From Streptomyces sp. BV286 (GTDB taxonomy: Bacteria; Actinomycetota; Actinomycetes; Streptomycetales; Streptomycetaceae), in the NCBI RefSeq assembly GCF_019090165.1, contig NZ_JAHRIB010000191.1:62001-126000 (forward strand): DNA of 64,000 bases, written 5' to 3'. The number at the start of each line of letters is the position of its first letter. The stretch's first letter is position 1. Position numbers and translations under genes: made by a program. The notes under the pieces are model-generated. The model did no database searches and had not been told where the DNA came from. It saw nothing but the letters and a program-made list of their open reading frames with translations. Shown here one piece after another: positions 24,541-32,030 of this stretch.

Positions 24541-26271
24541 ATGGGGACGGACACGGCGCAGGCAGCGGCGAGGCCCGTACCGGTGAAGCGGCCGGGGCGA
24601 CTGATCGTGGACTGGCTGACCACGACCGACCACAAGAAGATCGGCCACCTCTATCTGATCACCTCGTTCGCGTTCTTCCTGTTCGGCGGTCTGATGGCGC
24701 TGCTGATGCGGGCGGAGCTGGCCCGGCCCGGCACACAGCTCATCGACAACAACCAGTTCAACCAGATGTTCACGATGCACGGCACGATCATGCTGCTGCT
24801 CTTCGCGACACCGACCTTCGCCGGGTTCGCCAACGAGATCATGCCGCTGCAGATCGGCGCGCCCGACGTGGCCTTCCCACGGCTGAACATGCTGTCGTAC
24901 TGGCTGTTCCTCTTCGGCGGGCTGATCGTGCTGGGTTCCCTGCTCGTGCCCCAGGGACCCGCGAACTTCGGCTGGTTCGCGTACGCGCCGCTCAACAGCC
25001 TGGAACGGTCGCCCGGGATCGGCGCCGACATGTGGATCATGGGGCTCGCGCTGGCGGGCTTCGGCACGATCCTCGGCGCGGTGAACTTCCTGACGACCAT
25101 CATCGGGATGCGCGCGCCCGGCATGACGATGTTCCGGATGCCGATCTTCACGTGGAACACGCTGTTCACGTCGATCCTGGTCCTGCTGGCGTTCCCGGTG
25201 CTCGCCGCGGCGCTCCTGGTGCTGGAGGCGGACCGGCGGTTCGGCTCCCAGGTCTTCGCGTCGGCCAGCGGCGGGGCGCTGCTGTGGCAGCACCTCTTCT
25301 GGTTCTTCGGGCATCCCGAGGTCTACATCATCGCGTTGCCGTTCTTCGGCATCATCACGGAGATCATCCCGGTGTTCAGCAGGAAGCCGATCTTCGGCTA
25401 TCTGACGCTGATCGGCGCCACGATGGCCATCACCGGCCTGTCGGTGGTCGTGTGGGCCCATCACATGTTCGCGACGGGAGCGGTGCTGCTGCCGTTCTTC
25501 TCGTTCGTGTCGTTCCTGATCGCGGTGCCGACGGGCGTGAAGTTCTTCAACTGGACCGGCACCATGCTCAAGGGGTCGCTGTCCTTCGAGACACCTATGC
25601 TCTGGGCGACGGGCTTTTTGGTGTCGTTCCTGTTCGGCGGTCTGACGGGGGTCATCCTCGCCTCGCCGCCGCTGGACTTCCACGTCACGGACACGTACTT
25701 CGTGGTGGCGCACTTCCACTACGTGGTGTTCGGCACCGTCGTCTTCGCGACCTTCGGCGGCTTCTCCTTCTGGTGGCCCAAGTTCACCGGCAAGATGCTC
25801 GACGAACGGCTCGGCAAGCTGCACTTCTGGACGCTCTTCGTCGGCTTCCACACCACGTTCCTGGTGCAGCACTGGCTGGGCGCGGAGGGCATGCCGCGCC
25901 GCTACGCGGACTATCTGGCGGCCGACGGGTTCACGGCGCTCAACACCGTCTCGACGATCGGCGCGTTCCTGCTCGGCATGTCGACGCTGCCCTTCCTCTA
26001 CAACGTCTGGAAGACGGCCAGATACGGCGAGCCGGTGGACTGCGACGACCCCTGGGGCTTCGGCCGCTCGCTGGAGTGGGCGACCTCCTGTCCGCCGCCG
26101 CGGCACAACTTCGTCACGCTGCCCCGGATCCGCTCCGAGTCCCCGGCGTTCGACCTGCACCATCCCCAATTCGCGGCGATCACGCCGCCCCAGACCCGCT
26201 CCGGCCAGGAGGAGAGCCCGCAGATCCGCTTCGGTCAAGAGCGTCCGTCAACCGGTCCCGAGCAGTACTGA
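24541..26271 (+). CDS. ctaD: Cytochrome c oxidase subunit I (aa3 type), isolated copy
   Basis: A 576-residue, 12-TM haem-copper oxidase subunit. Haem a ligand His is in FTMHGTIMLLLF. The CuB region has HPEVYI (His and cross-linked Tyr) and WAHHMF. The paired haem ligands are in VVAHFHYVVFGT. The actinobacterial C-terminal block QHWLGAEGMPRRYADYL is followed by GRSLEWATSCPPPRHNF. Subunits II and III and the cytochrome bc genes are not nearby, so this is a separate paralogue that must borrow partners or assemble differently. The last 30 residues (QTRSGQEESPQIRFGQE and onward) form an extension beyond the conserved end. They overlap the convergent WYL gene by 92 bases. ATG with GAGGGGG upstream. 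Confidence 0.95.
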   Translation: MGTDTAQAAARPVPVKRPGRLIVDWLTTTDHKKIGHLYLITSFAFFLFGGLMALLMRAELARPGTQLIDNNQFNQMFTMHGTIMLLLFATPTFAGFANEIMPLQIGAPDVAFPRLNMLSYWLFLFGGLIVLGSLLVPQGPANFGWFAYAPLNSLERSPGIGADMWIMGLALAGFGTILGAVNFLTTIIGMRAPGMTMFRMPIFTWNTLFTSILVLLAFPVLAAALLVLEADRRFGSQVFASASGGALLWQHLFWFFGHPEVYIIALPFFGIITEIIPVFSRKPIFGYLTLIGATMAITGLSVVVWAHHMFATGAVLLPFFSFVSFLIAVPTGVKFFNWTGTMLKGSLSFETPMLWATGFLVSFLFGGLTGVILASPPLDFHVTDTYFVVAHFHYVVFGTVVFATFGGFSFWWPKFTGKMLDERLGKLHFWTLFVGFHTTFLVQHWLGAEGMPRRYADYLAADGFTALNTVSTIGAFLLGMSTLPFLYNVWKTARYGEPVDCDDPWGFGRSLEWATSCPPPRHNFVTLPRIRSESPAFDLHHPQFAAITPPQTRSGQEESPQIRFGQERPSTGPEQY

Positions 26272-27190
26272 TCGCCTCGATGAGTTCGACGGGCTCCAGC
26301 ACCTCGAACGGCAGGCCCATCAGCATCACGTGGATGACCATCACGTCGAGGTTCGCGGCGCCGGTGCGCAGGACGCAGCTGTCCGGCCCCTCGGGCTCCA
26401 GCGTCCCGGCGGAGGGCGAGACCTGCCCGATCGCCTCCTCCAGCGGCACATGCAGCCGGACGACGGCGTGGGAGGTGTACGCGCGCGTGGAGACCCCTTT
26501 GGAGACGTACGCGGCGAGGTCCTCGGCCGGTGCCTCGCGGGGTGTGAAGCGCGGCCCGTGCGGCGGCCTGGGCGTGATCCGGTCCACGCGGAACGTCCGC
26601 CAGTCGTCGCGGTCGACGTCCCAGGCGACCAGGTACCAGCGGCGCTCGGTGCACACCAGCCGGTGCGGCTCCACCGTGCGGCGGGTCGGGGCGCCCTCGT
26701 GGCTGCGGTACTCGAAGCGCAGCCGTTCCGAGTCGCGGCAGGCGGCCGCGAGTTCGGTGAGGACGGCCGGGTCGACGGCGGAGGGCCGCGGGCCGCGCAG
26801 CATGGGCACGGTGAAGGCGTTCAGGGCGCCGACCCTGCGGCGCAGCCGGTGCGGCAGCACCTGTTCGAGCTTGGTGAGGGCGCGTACGGAGGTCTCGCCG
26901 ATGCCCTCGATGCCCTGTCCCGCGGCGGTGCGCAGGCCGACGGCCACGGCGACCGCCTCGTCGTCGTCGAGGAGCAGCGGGGGCAGTTCGGCCCCCACGC
27001 CCAGCTGGTAACCGCCGCCCGTGCCGGGGCTGGCGTTCACCGGATAGCCGAGCTCGCGCAGCCGGTCCACGTCACGGCGGATCGTGCGCGGGGTGACGCC
27101 GAGGCGGTCGGCCAGGTCGGGGCCCGACCATTCGCGGTGTGCCTGGAGCAGTGAGAGCAGCCGCAGGAGTCGTGCCGAGGTCTCCAACAT
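26180..27190 (-). CDS. WYL-domain transcriptional regulator (HTH_11 + WYL)
   Basis: A 336-residue regulator. The N-terminal winged helix (residues 1-60) reads SARLLRLLSLLQAHREWSG, then LADRLGVTPRTIRRDVDRLR. The WYL domain follows, with RLVCTERRWYLVAWDVDRDD and FRVDRI, then a WCX-like C-terminal region. WYL domains sense ligands, often nucleic acids or nucleotides; many actinobacterial members act locally. The DNA-binding part is complete. The ATG at 27190 is chosen over upstream in-frame codons because family members begin ML-TSARLLRLLSLL. The last 92 bases run antisense to ctaD. Confidence 0.9.
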   Translation of the reverse strand: MLETSARLLRLLSLLQAHREWSGPDLADRLGVTPRTIRRDVDRLRELGYPVNASPGTGGGYQLGVGAELPPLLLDDDEAVAVAVGLRTAAGQGIEGIGETSVRALTKLEQVLPHRLRRRVGALNAFTVPMLRGPRPSAVDPAVLTELAAACRDSERLRFEYRSHEGAPTRRTVEPHRLVCTERRWYLVAWDVDRDDWRTFRVDRITPRPPHGPRFTPREAPAEDLAAYVSKGVSTRAYTSHAVVRLHVPLEEAIGQVSPSAGTLEPEGPDSCVLRTGAANLDVMVIHVMLMGLPFEVLEPVELIEAISTARDRLTDALDRSGSAGSPPGRSGSGAA

Positions 27191-27260
27191 GGATGTGAGT
27201 CTGCCAGGCCTTGCGGACAACCACTGTCCGCAAGAGCCGACGTGGCAGCAGCGCGCTCCG

Positions 27261-27327
27261 CGGCCCGTGAGGGCCTCCCTGGCACCGCCGGACCGGCCGG
27301 CGACGCCAGGGAGGCCCTCACGGGCCG
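27261..27327 (-). terminator. Terminator of the glycosyltransferase operon, 23-bp stem
   Basis: The arm at 27261-27283 (begins CGGCCCGTGAGGGCCTCC) is exactly complementary to 27305-27327 around a 21-base loop. It starts 20 bases past the leftward stop at 27347 and precedes the WYL gene start. Confidence 0.8.
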
Positions 27328-27346
27328 CCGCGGCGGGTTCCTCCGC

Positions 27347-28186
27347 TCACTGCCGCGCGGCCACCGTCGTGACGGCCACGGAGAGGTCGTTGTCGCTCGT
27401 GTAGTACGGGCCGGCGGCCACCGGCCCGTACGCCGTCTCCAGCGTGACCTTCGGGTACGTGAAGATGGGCTTCTTGTCGGCGATGTCGTCGAGCAGCCGG
27501 GCGATCCGTATCCGCGGGCCGCTCTCCCCCGCCGGGCGGAGCCACAGGTTCCAGACCCCCTCCGGCAGTTCGGAGTAGGCCACGGTGAAGCGGAACCGCG
27601 CCTGGTCCCGGTGGACCTCGACCCTCCGCGCGGGTCCCGTCTCCTCGCGGCCGGTCAGTTCGGCGTACGCGTCCGCGGTGAGCGTGACCCCGTACACCTG
27701 GCCCCGGACGCCCAGTTCCCGCTCGCCTATGTGCAGTTCGCCCGCCTCCGCGTGCGGGGCGCGCAGCCAGCTGCGGACGGAGAGGTTGCCGTGCTTGGTC
27801 GCGTAGGGGATGCGGACGGCGACATGGCCGCGGGCCCCGCTCGGCGCCCGGTCGACCAGTGAGCGCAGGTCGTTGAGGCCGGGCGACAGCCGCTCCGGCT
27901 CACCGCCGGCGCTCTGCGCGTAGGCGTCCCAGCGGCCCTCGGGCAGTTCCACACTGCTGGGCAGCGCGGCGCGCAGCCGGCCGTCCGCGGCGGGGACGAG
28001 CGGCAGCCGGACCTCCTGCCGGCCGTCGCGGTGCAGCAGGACGAGGTGCGTGTCACCGGCGCCGCCCCGCTCCGTCACGTCGAAGGTGAGCCCGCCCGCG
28101 GAGTCGGCGATGCAGTCGGCGCGCGGCGGCATGGCGGCTTCCTCGTCGGTGGGCTGGTGCGCGGCCTGCGGAGCCAGCGTCATCAT
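27347..28186 (-). CDS. Unknown protein encoded in the glycosyltransferase operon
   Basis: The 279-residue product is soluble and appears beta-rich. I recognise no catalytic motif. Conserved-looking pieces are ADSAGGLTFDVTERGGAGD, HLVLLHRDGRQEVRLPL, RIPYATKHGNLSVRSWLR and IFTYPKVTLETAYG. It starts with two ATGs (28186, 28183); AAGGAG lies eight bases before the first. The start overlaps the glycosyltransferase stop (ATGA), so translation is coupled. Comparable proteins sit beside glycosyltransferases of teichoic-acid-like polymer synthesis in actinomycetes, which is only a contextual hint. Confidence 0.75.
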   Translation of the reverse strand: MMTLAPQAAHQPTDEEAAMPPRADCIADSAGGLTFDVTERGGAGDTHLVLLHRDGRQEVRLPLVPAADGRLRAALPSSVELPEGRWDAYAQSAGGEPERLSPGLNDLRSLVDRAPSGARGHVAVRIPYATKHGNLSVRSWLRAPHAEAGELHIGERELGVRGQVYGVTLTADAYAELTGREETGPARRVEVHRDQARFRFTVAYSELPEGVWNLWLRPAGESGPRIRIARLLDDIADKKPIFTYPKVTLETAYGPVAAGPYYTSDNDLSVAVTTVAARQ

Positions 28187-29451
28187 GCGGAACGCTCCTT
28201 CCCGAGTACGGTCCGTCCGGCATCCCGAACGGCATACGCGCCACCGAGCAGCGCTCCTCGTGTGCGGTGCAGCGAGCCGCGCATCCGGCCGATCTTCGAG
28301 GTGCCCCCGCGCGAGACGAGACCGGAGAAGATCGACTCGTAGCGCTCGGCGATCCGTGCCGGGTCGAAGCGCTCGGAGTCCCTGAGCGCCGCCCCCGCCA
28401 TCTTCTGGCGCAGCTCGTCGTCGTTGATCAGTTCGAGCAGGCCCCCGGCGATGGCCTCGACGTTGCCGACCTCCACGAGGCGTCCGTCCACGCCGTTGTC
28501 GATGATCTCCCCCGGCCCGTGCGGGCAGTCGGTGGAGACGACGGGCAGGCCGCAGCGCATGGCCTCGACGATGGTCATGCCGAAGGATTCGAGGCTGGAG
28601 GTGACGGCGGCGATGGAGCCCTTGGCCCACTCCGGTTCGATGGGGTTGGCCGGTCCCATCAGTAAGACGTGGTTGTAGAGGCCGAGTTCGTCGATGAGGT
28701 GGCGCAGCTTGTCCTTCTGCTTTCCGCTGCCGTAGATCCGCAGGCGCCAGTCGGGCCGCTGGGCCCGTACCAGGTCGAAGGCCCTGATCAGCAGGTCGTA
28801 CCGCTTCACCGGGGCGAGCCGGCCGGCCGCGACGACCCATTTGGCGGAGCCGTCGGCGGGCTCTATACCGGGCGCGGGCACCGAGTTGGGCACGGCCGCG
28901 ACATGCACGCCGGGCAGCCGCATCTTCGTGCGGTAGGCGTCGGCGTCCGCCTCCGTGGTCGTGGTGACCGCGTCCAGCCGGGGGTACGCGCCGCGCAGTT
29001 CCGTGCGCAGCCCGACGGAGTGGCTGTCGAGGGTGAGGTGTTCCTGGCCGACACGGACCGGGCCGCGCCTGGTCTCGCGGGCCAGATGCACGTTCAGTCC
29101 GGGGCGGGTGCCGACCACGACATCGGCTTCGGTCGTCGAGAGGTGCTCCGCGATACGGCGGTCGGTCAGGACGCTGTACTGGTCGTAGCGGATCTCTCCT
29201 CTCGGGAAGACGCGGGCCGGTGCCCGGTACTCAGGATCGTCGCCCTCGTACCCCGGGCCGTTCTTGCGCAGGTCGACGAGGTGACGCACGCGCACGCGCG
29301 GGTCCCGTGCGAACACCGGTTCGTTGCGGTGCCGGAGCACCGAGACGATCTCGACGTCGTGCTGCTCGGCGAGGGTGTTCGCAAGGTTGTACGTCGTCCG
29401 GATCGTCCCCCCGATTCCGTAGGCGTTGTGTATCAGGAAAGAGATCTGCAT
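28183..29451 (-). CDS. GT4-family glycosyltransferase with one TTA codon
   Basis: A 422-residue GT-B enzyme. The N-terminal Rossmann half begins ISFLIHNAYGIGGTIRTTYN, with the glycine-rich loop. The C-terminal half has WVVAAGRLAPVKRYDLLIRA (nucleotide-sugar domain start), RIYGSGKQKDKLRHLI, and the E-x7-E motif SLESFGMTIVEAMRCGLPVV. It is cytosolic or membrane-associated, with a basic C-terminus. Codon 263 (28665-28663) is TTA, the codon read by bldA tRNA in Streptomyces. It is the only in-frame TTA I found in the window, so expression may be tied to development. ATG at 29451. Confidence 0.9.
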   Translation of the reverse strand: MQISFLIHNAYGIGGTIRTTYNLANTLAEQHDVEIVSVLRHRNEPVFARDPRVRVRHLVDLRKNGPGYEGDDPEYRAPARVFPRGEIRYDQYSVLTDRRIAEHLSTTEADVVVGTRPGLNVHLARETRRGPVRVGQEHLTLDSHSVGLRTELRGAYPRLDAVTTTTEADADAYRTKMRLPGVHVAAVPNSVPAPGIEPADGSAKWVVAAGRLAPVKRYDLLIRAFDLVRAQRPDWRLRIYGSGKQKDKLRHLIDELGLYNHVLLMGPANPIEPEWAKGSIAAVTSSLESFGMTIVEAMRCGLPVVSTDCPHGPGEIIDNGVDGRLVEVGNVEAIAGGLLELINDDELRQKMAGAALRDSERFDPARIAERYESIFSGLVSRGGTSKIGRMRGSLHRTRGALLGGAYAVRDAGRTVLGKERSA

Positions 29452-29594
29452 GCGTCCCCGTATCTCCGTCTAATCCGGCTACCTGAGGGTTAGACCGGGG
29501 AGCGGTAGGGATGGTTGGGCGCACTTATCAGTCTGTTCCCGAACAGTTGCGCCATCGGTAACCGGGAACGGGAACCCTTCGGCGCCCGATCGCA

Positions 29595-30890
29595 TCAGGG
29601 CTCGTAGGACAACTGCGGCACGTCGTGGCACTCGCTGTTCATGTCCCCCTGACTCACCCAGCCCCGGTCGTCCTCCCAGCGCGCCACGGAGAGGCACGTC
29701 GTGCGTGTCCTCGGCGGCTCGGACAGACGCTCGAACCGCACCGGCAGCAGCAGCCCGTCGGCGGTGTACGGCTTTCCCCCGTCCATGAAACGGTCGACGC
29801 ACGCGCGCGTGACGCCCGTCCGCACGCAGGACCTGGCCGCGTCGGTGAACCACATCGCGGCGGCCCAGCCCTCCACCTGCCACTGGGAGCGGGTCTTCAG
29901 CGCCCGGGTGCCGTCCCGGAACGCCCGTACGGCGTCGTGACCCGGTTCCGCGTCGTCGTAGTTGCGGCTCGCGCCCGTCGCCCACAGGGCGTTGCGGCAG
30001 CGGGGCGCGTCCTTGTAGTCCTCGCGGACGGTGGACGTCCAGTTCTGCACGTTGGTGACCTTGGCGGTGACCTCGGCGCCGACGTCGTCCATGGCCTTGC
30101 ACAACTGGGCGTTGCCGTAGGTGTCGATGGCGTCGAAGACCAGGTCGACGCCCTGCTCCTTCAGGTCGGCCGCCACGGCGCGGAAGTTGGGCAGCGCGAA
30201 GTCGACCTGTTCGGTGACGACCTTGTAGCCCTCGGCCTTCAGGCCCCGGGTGACGAGCCGGGCGTAGGCGGCCGACGCGGACTGGTTGTACGAGACGACG
30301 GCCGCCGTGCGGGCATCCTGCTCCCGCTTGAAGTAGCGGTAGATCTCCGTACCGCCGTACAGCTTGCCGTCCCAGCCGGGCCGCCCGTCGCGCGGGGCGA
30401 GGCTGCCGTAGATCCCGTAGAGGTGCGGATAGGTGTCGTAGGCCGCGCCGATGGGCTGGCCCCCGATGTCGGGCACGCGCGCGCGGGACACGCGGGCGGC
30501 TCCCGCGTAGTCGAGGGCGGTCGTGGCGACGAGGGCCACCACTTTGTCCTCGTCGACGAGCCGGTGCACGCACTCGTTGTTGCCGACACCGCTGCCGCCG
30601 TCGTCGCACGTACGGACCTCGACCCGGCGTCCGTCGATGCCGCCGCGCGCGTTCAGGGCGTCGAAGTAGGCCTTCGCGCCGTCGCGCGGTCCGGTGAAGG
30701 CGTTGCCGCCGACCGGGCTGGTGGCGCTCGTGATGACGCCCACGCGGATCGGCTCCGCGGTGGTGCGGGCGGGCGTCCGGTCGGACCGGTCCCCGAAGTC
30801 GCTCTCCGGGAGGCGGCTGCCGCAGGCCGTGCCCAGAAGGAGCAGCAGGCCCACGGCAGCGGATTCAGCAACCCGGGCCCGGCGACTCAT
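29595..30890 (-). CDS. Branched-chain-amino-acid-type ABC substrate-binding lipoprotein
   Basis: A 431-residue exported protein with a lipobox GTAC (Cys about residue 23). The body is a Peripla_BP_6 (LivJ-like) fold: IRVGVITSATSPVGGNAFTG, AYFDALNARGGIDGRRVEVR, and CDDGGSGVGNNECVHRLVDE. It is unusually rich in Cys for a LivJ protein (several pairs), suggesting disulfides. Its presumed transporter is the LivHMG fusion on the other strand (32030-35146). The ATG at 30890 lies inside the previous gene, overlapping by 26 bases, so the two are likely coupled. Confidence 0.87.
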   Translation of the reverse strand: MSRRARVAESAAVGLLLLLGTACGSRLPESDFGDRSDRTPARTTAEPIRVGVITSATSPVGGNAFTGPRDGAKAYFDALNARGGIDGRRVEVRTCDDGGSGVGNNECVHRLVDEDKVVALVATTALDYAGAARVSRARVPDIGGQPIGAAYDTYPHLYGIYGSLAPRDGRPGWDGKLYGGTEIYRYFKREQDARTAAVVSYNQSASAAYARLVTRGLKAEGYKVVTEQVDFALPNFRAVAADLKEQGVDLVFDAIDTYGNAQLCKAMDDVGAEVTAKVTNVQNWTSTVREDYKDAPRCRNALWATGASRNYDDAEPGHDAVRAFRDGTRALKTRSQWQVEGWAAAMWFTDAARSCVRTGVTRACVDRFMDGGKPYTADGLLLPVRFERLSEPPRTRTTCLSVARWEDDRGWVSQGDMNSECHDVPQLSYEP

Positions 30891-31404
30891 TGCCGCTCAG
30901 CCCCACCAGTCCGCAGAGCGTCTTGACGGACACCTTCCACGTGTCGTCCTGCTCGACCGCGGTCCCGGCGGCGTCCGGCATGACCGTGGCGCCCTTCAGG
31001 GTCAGCGTGTACGTCACGTTCGCCTCGGCCGGCGAGGTGAACTCGACCTCGGTGACCGTCGCCTCCACCTGCCCGCCACGCTCGTCGCCGCTGAAGCTCT
31101 TGAGGACCTGGTCCATCTTGTCGCCGTTCTCCAGGACGGCCTGTTTGTCCTTCGTGGGGACGTCGGGGTCGAAGAACTTCTTCCAGTTCTCCTTGATCTG
31201 CCTCTCGGCCTCCGCCGGGTCGTCCGGGGCGGTCGCGCTCGGAGTCGGTTCGGTCGTCCTGGGCAGCTTCACGGAGGGCGAGGGCGGGGTCGTCTCGTCA
31301 CCGCCGCTGTCGTCGCCGCAGGCCGTGAGGGCACCGGCGACGACGAGTACCGCCACCGCCAGCCCCCGGCCTGTCCCCCGCCTGAGGTCACTCCCGAGAA
31401 CCAT
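30865..31404 (-). CDS. Lipoprotein resembling the MTB12 low-molecular-weight antigen
   Basis: The 179-residue protein has a signal peptide and lipobox GALTAC (Cys29), then an acidic Ser/Pro/Thr linker. A compact domain of about 100 residues follows. That domain reads NWKKFFDPDVPTKDKQAVLE, then FTSPAEANVTYTLTLKGATV and DDTWKVSVKTLCGLVGLSGN. This resembles the C-terminal domain of mycobacterial MTB12/CFP-2, by recall only. It may be an accessory of the adjacent solute-binding protein. I chose the ATG at 31404 since it gives a proper signal peptide. The frame extends to 31515 across dyads that look regulatory. Confidence 0.72.
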   Translation of the reverse strand: MVLGSDLRRGTGRGLAVAVLVVAGALTACGDDSGGDETTPPSPSVKLPRTTEPTPSATAPDDPAEAERQIKENWKKFFDPDVPTKDKQAVLENGDKMDQVLKSFSGDERGGQVEATVTEVEFTSPAEANVTYTLTLKGATVMPDAAGTAVEQDDTWKVSVKTLCGLVGLSGNESPGPGC

Positions 31405-31461
31405 CTGGCTCACCACCGGGTGTCGGTCCGGGCCAAGTGCGCCCGGAGCTTTCAGGGTCAG

Positions 31462-31499
31462 CTTGCAGAAGGCATAGTGCAAGTCCATCGGCGGACTTG
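31462..31499 (+). promoter_or_regulatory. Two overlapping dyads in the divergent promoter region of the Liv-type transporter
   Basis: CTTGCA (31462-31467) and TGCAAG (31478-31483) form one dyad with a 10-base spacer. CAAGTCC (31480-31486) and GGACTTG (31493-31499) form another. They share the bases CAAG, so only one can form at a time. The site is 34 bases before the rightward gene at 31533 and 58 bases from the leftward lipoprotein start. It could be an operator pair or mutually exclusive RNA hairpins. Confidence 0.5.
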
Positions 31500-31532
31500 G
31501 AAGACAGTCAGACACATGACATGGGAGCCCCC

Positions 31533-32030
31533 ATGCGGACAGCTCGACTGCGGACCGTGCACCCCGTCCTGTGGGCCGGGTGGGCCGCGCTCGCCGCGGG
31601 AGCGGTGTTGTGCGTCCTCGGCTGGTACGGGATCTCCGGCGAGCGCTACGCGGAACGGCAGCTTCCCTTTCTGGCGTCCTGCACGGTCCCGGGAGCGGCC
31701 CTGATCGTCGCCGGTGCGGTCCTCCTCACCCACGGCAGGAACGCCCTCGCGGCGGCCCGCGTCGAGGAGTTGTACGGGCTCCTGGTGGCGGCCGGGCCGG
31801 CCGGCGCTGACGGCTCCGGGCAGGCGGCCGCCGCGCCCGTGGCCGTCAGCGGAGACCTGCTGATGGTGCCGGGCGGCACGCTGTGGCACCGCGCGGACTG
31901 CCCGCTCGTCGCCGGAAAGCCGGAGGCCCTGCCGGTCGACTCCATGGTCCTCGCGGGCGGGGGACTGGCCCCCTGCCCGATCTGCGAACCCACCGCCTCG
32001 GACGACCGGTCGTCCGAGGCGGACGGCTGA
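31533..32030 (+). CDS. Two-TM membrane protein with a C-terminal Cys/His cluster
   Basis: The 165-residue protein has two membrane segments (about residues 12-33 and 48-68). A cytosolic Ala-rich helix (ALAAARVEELYGLLVAAGP) follows, and then a small C-terminal module LWHRADCPLV...GGLAPCPICEP. The H-x3-C...C-x2-C spacing is like the Ada-type zinc module. I do not recognise the whole protein. It begins at the ATG at 31533 (GGGAG five bases upstream), rather than the ATG at 31521. Its stop overlaps the ATG of the LivHMG fusion (TGATG), so it is the first gene of that operon and may regulate or assemble the transporter. Confidence 0.72.
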   Translation: MRTARLRTVHPVLWAGWAALAAGAVLCVLGWYGISGERYAERQLPFLASCTVPGAALIVAGAVLLTHGRNALAAARVEELYGLLVAAGPAGADGSGQAAAAPVAVSGDLLMVPGGTLWHRADCPLVAGKPEALPVDSMVLAGGGLAPCPICEPTASDDRSSEADG

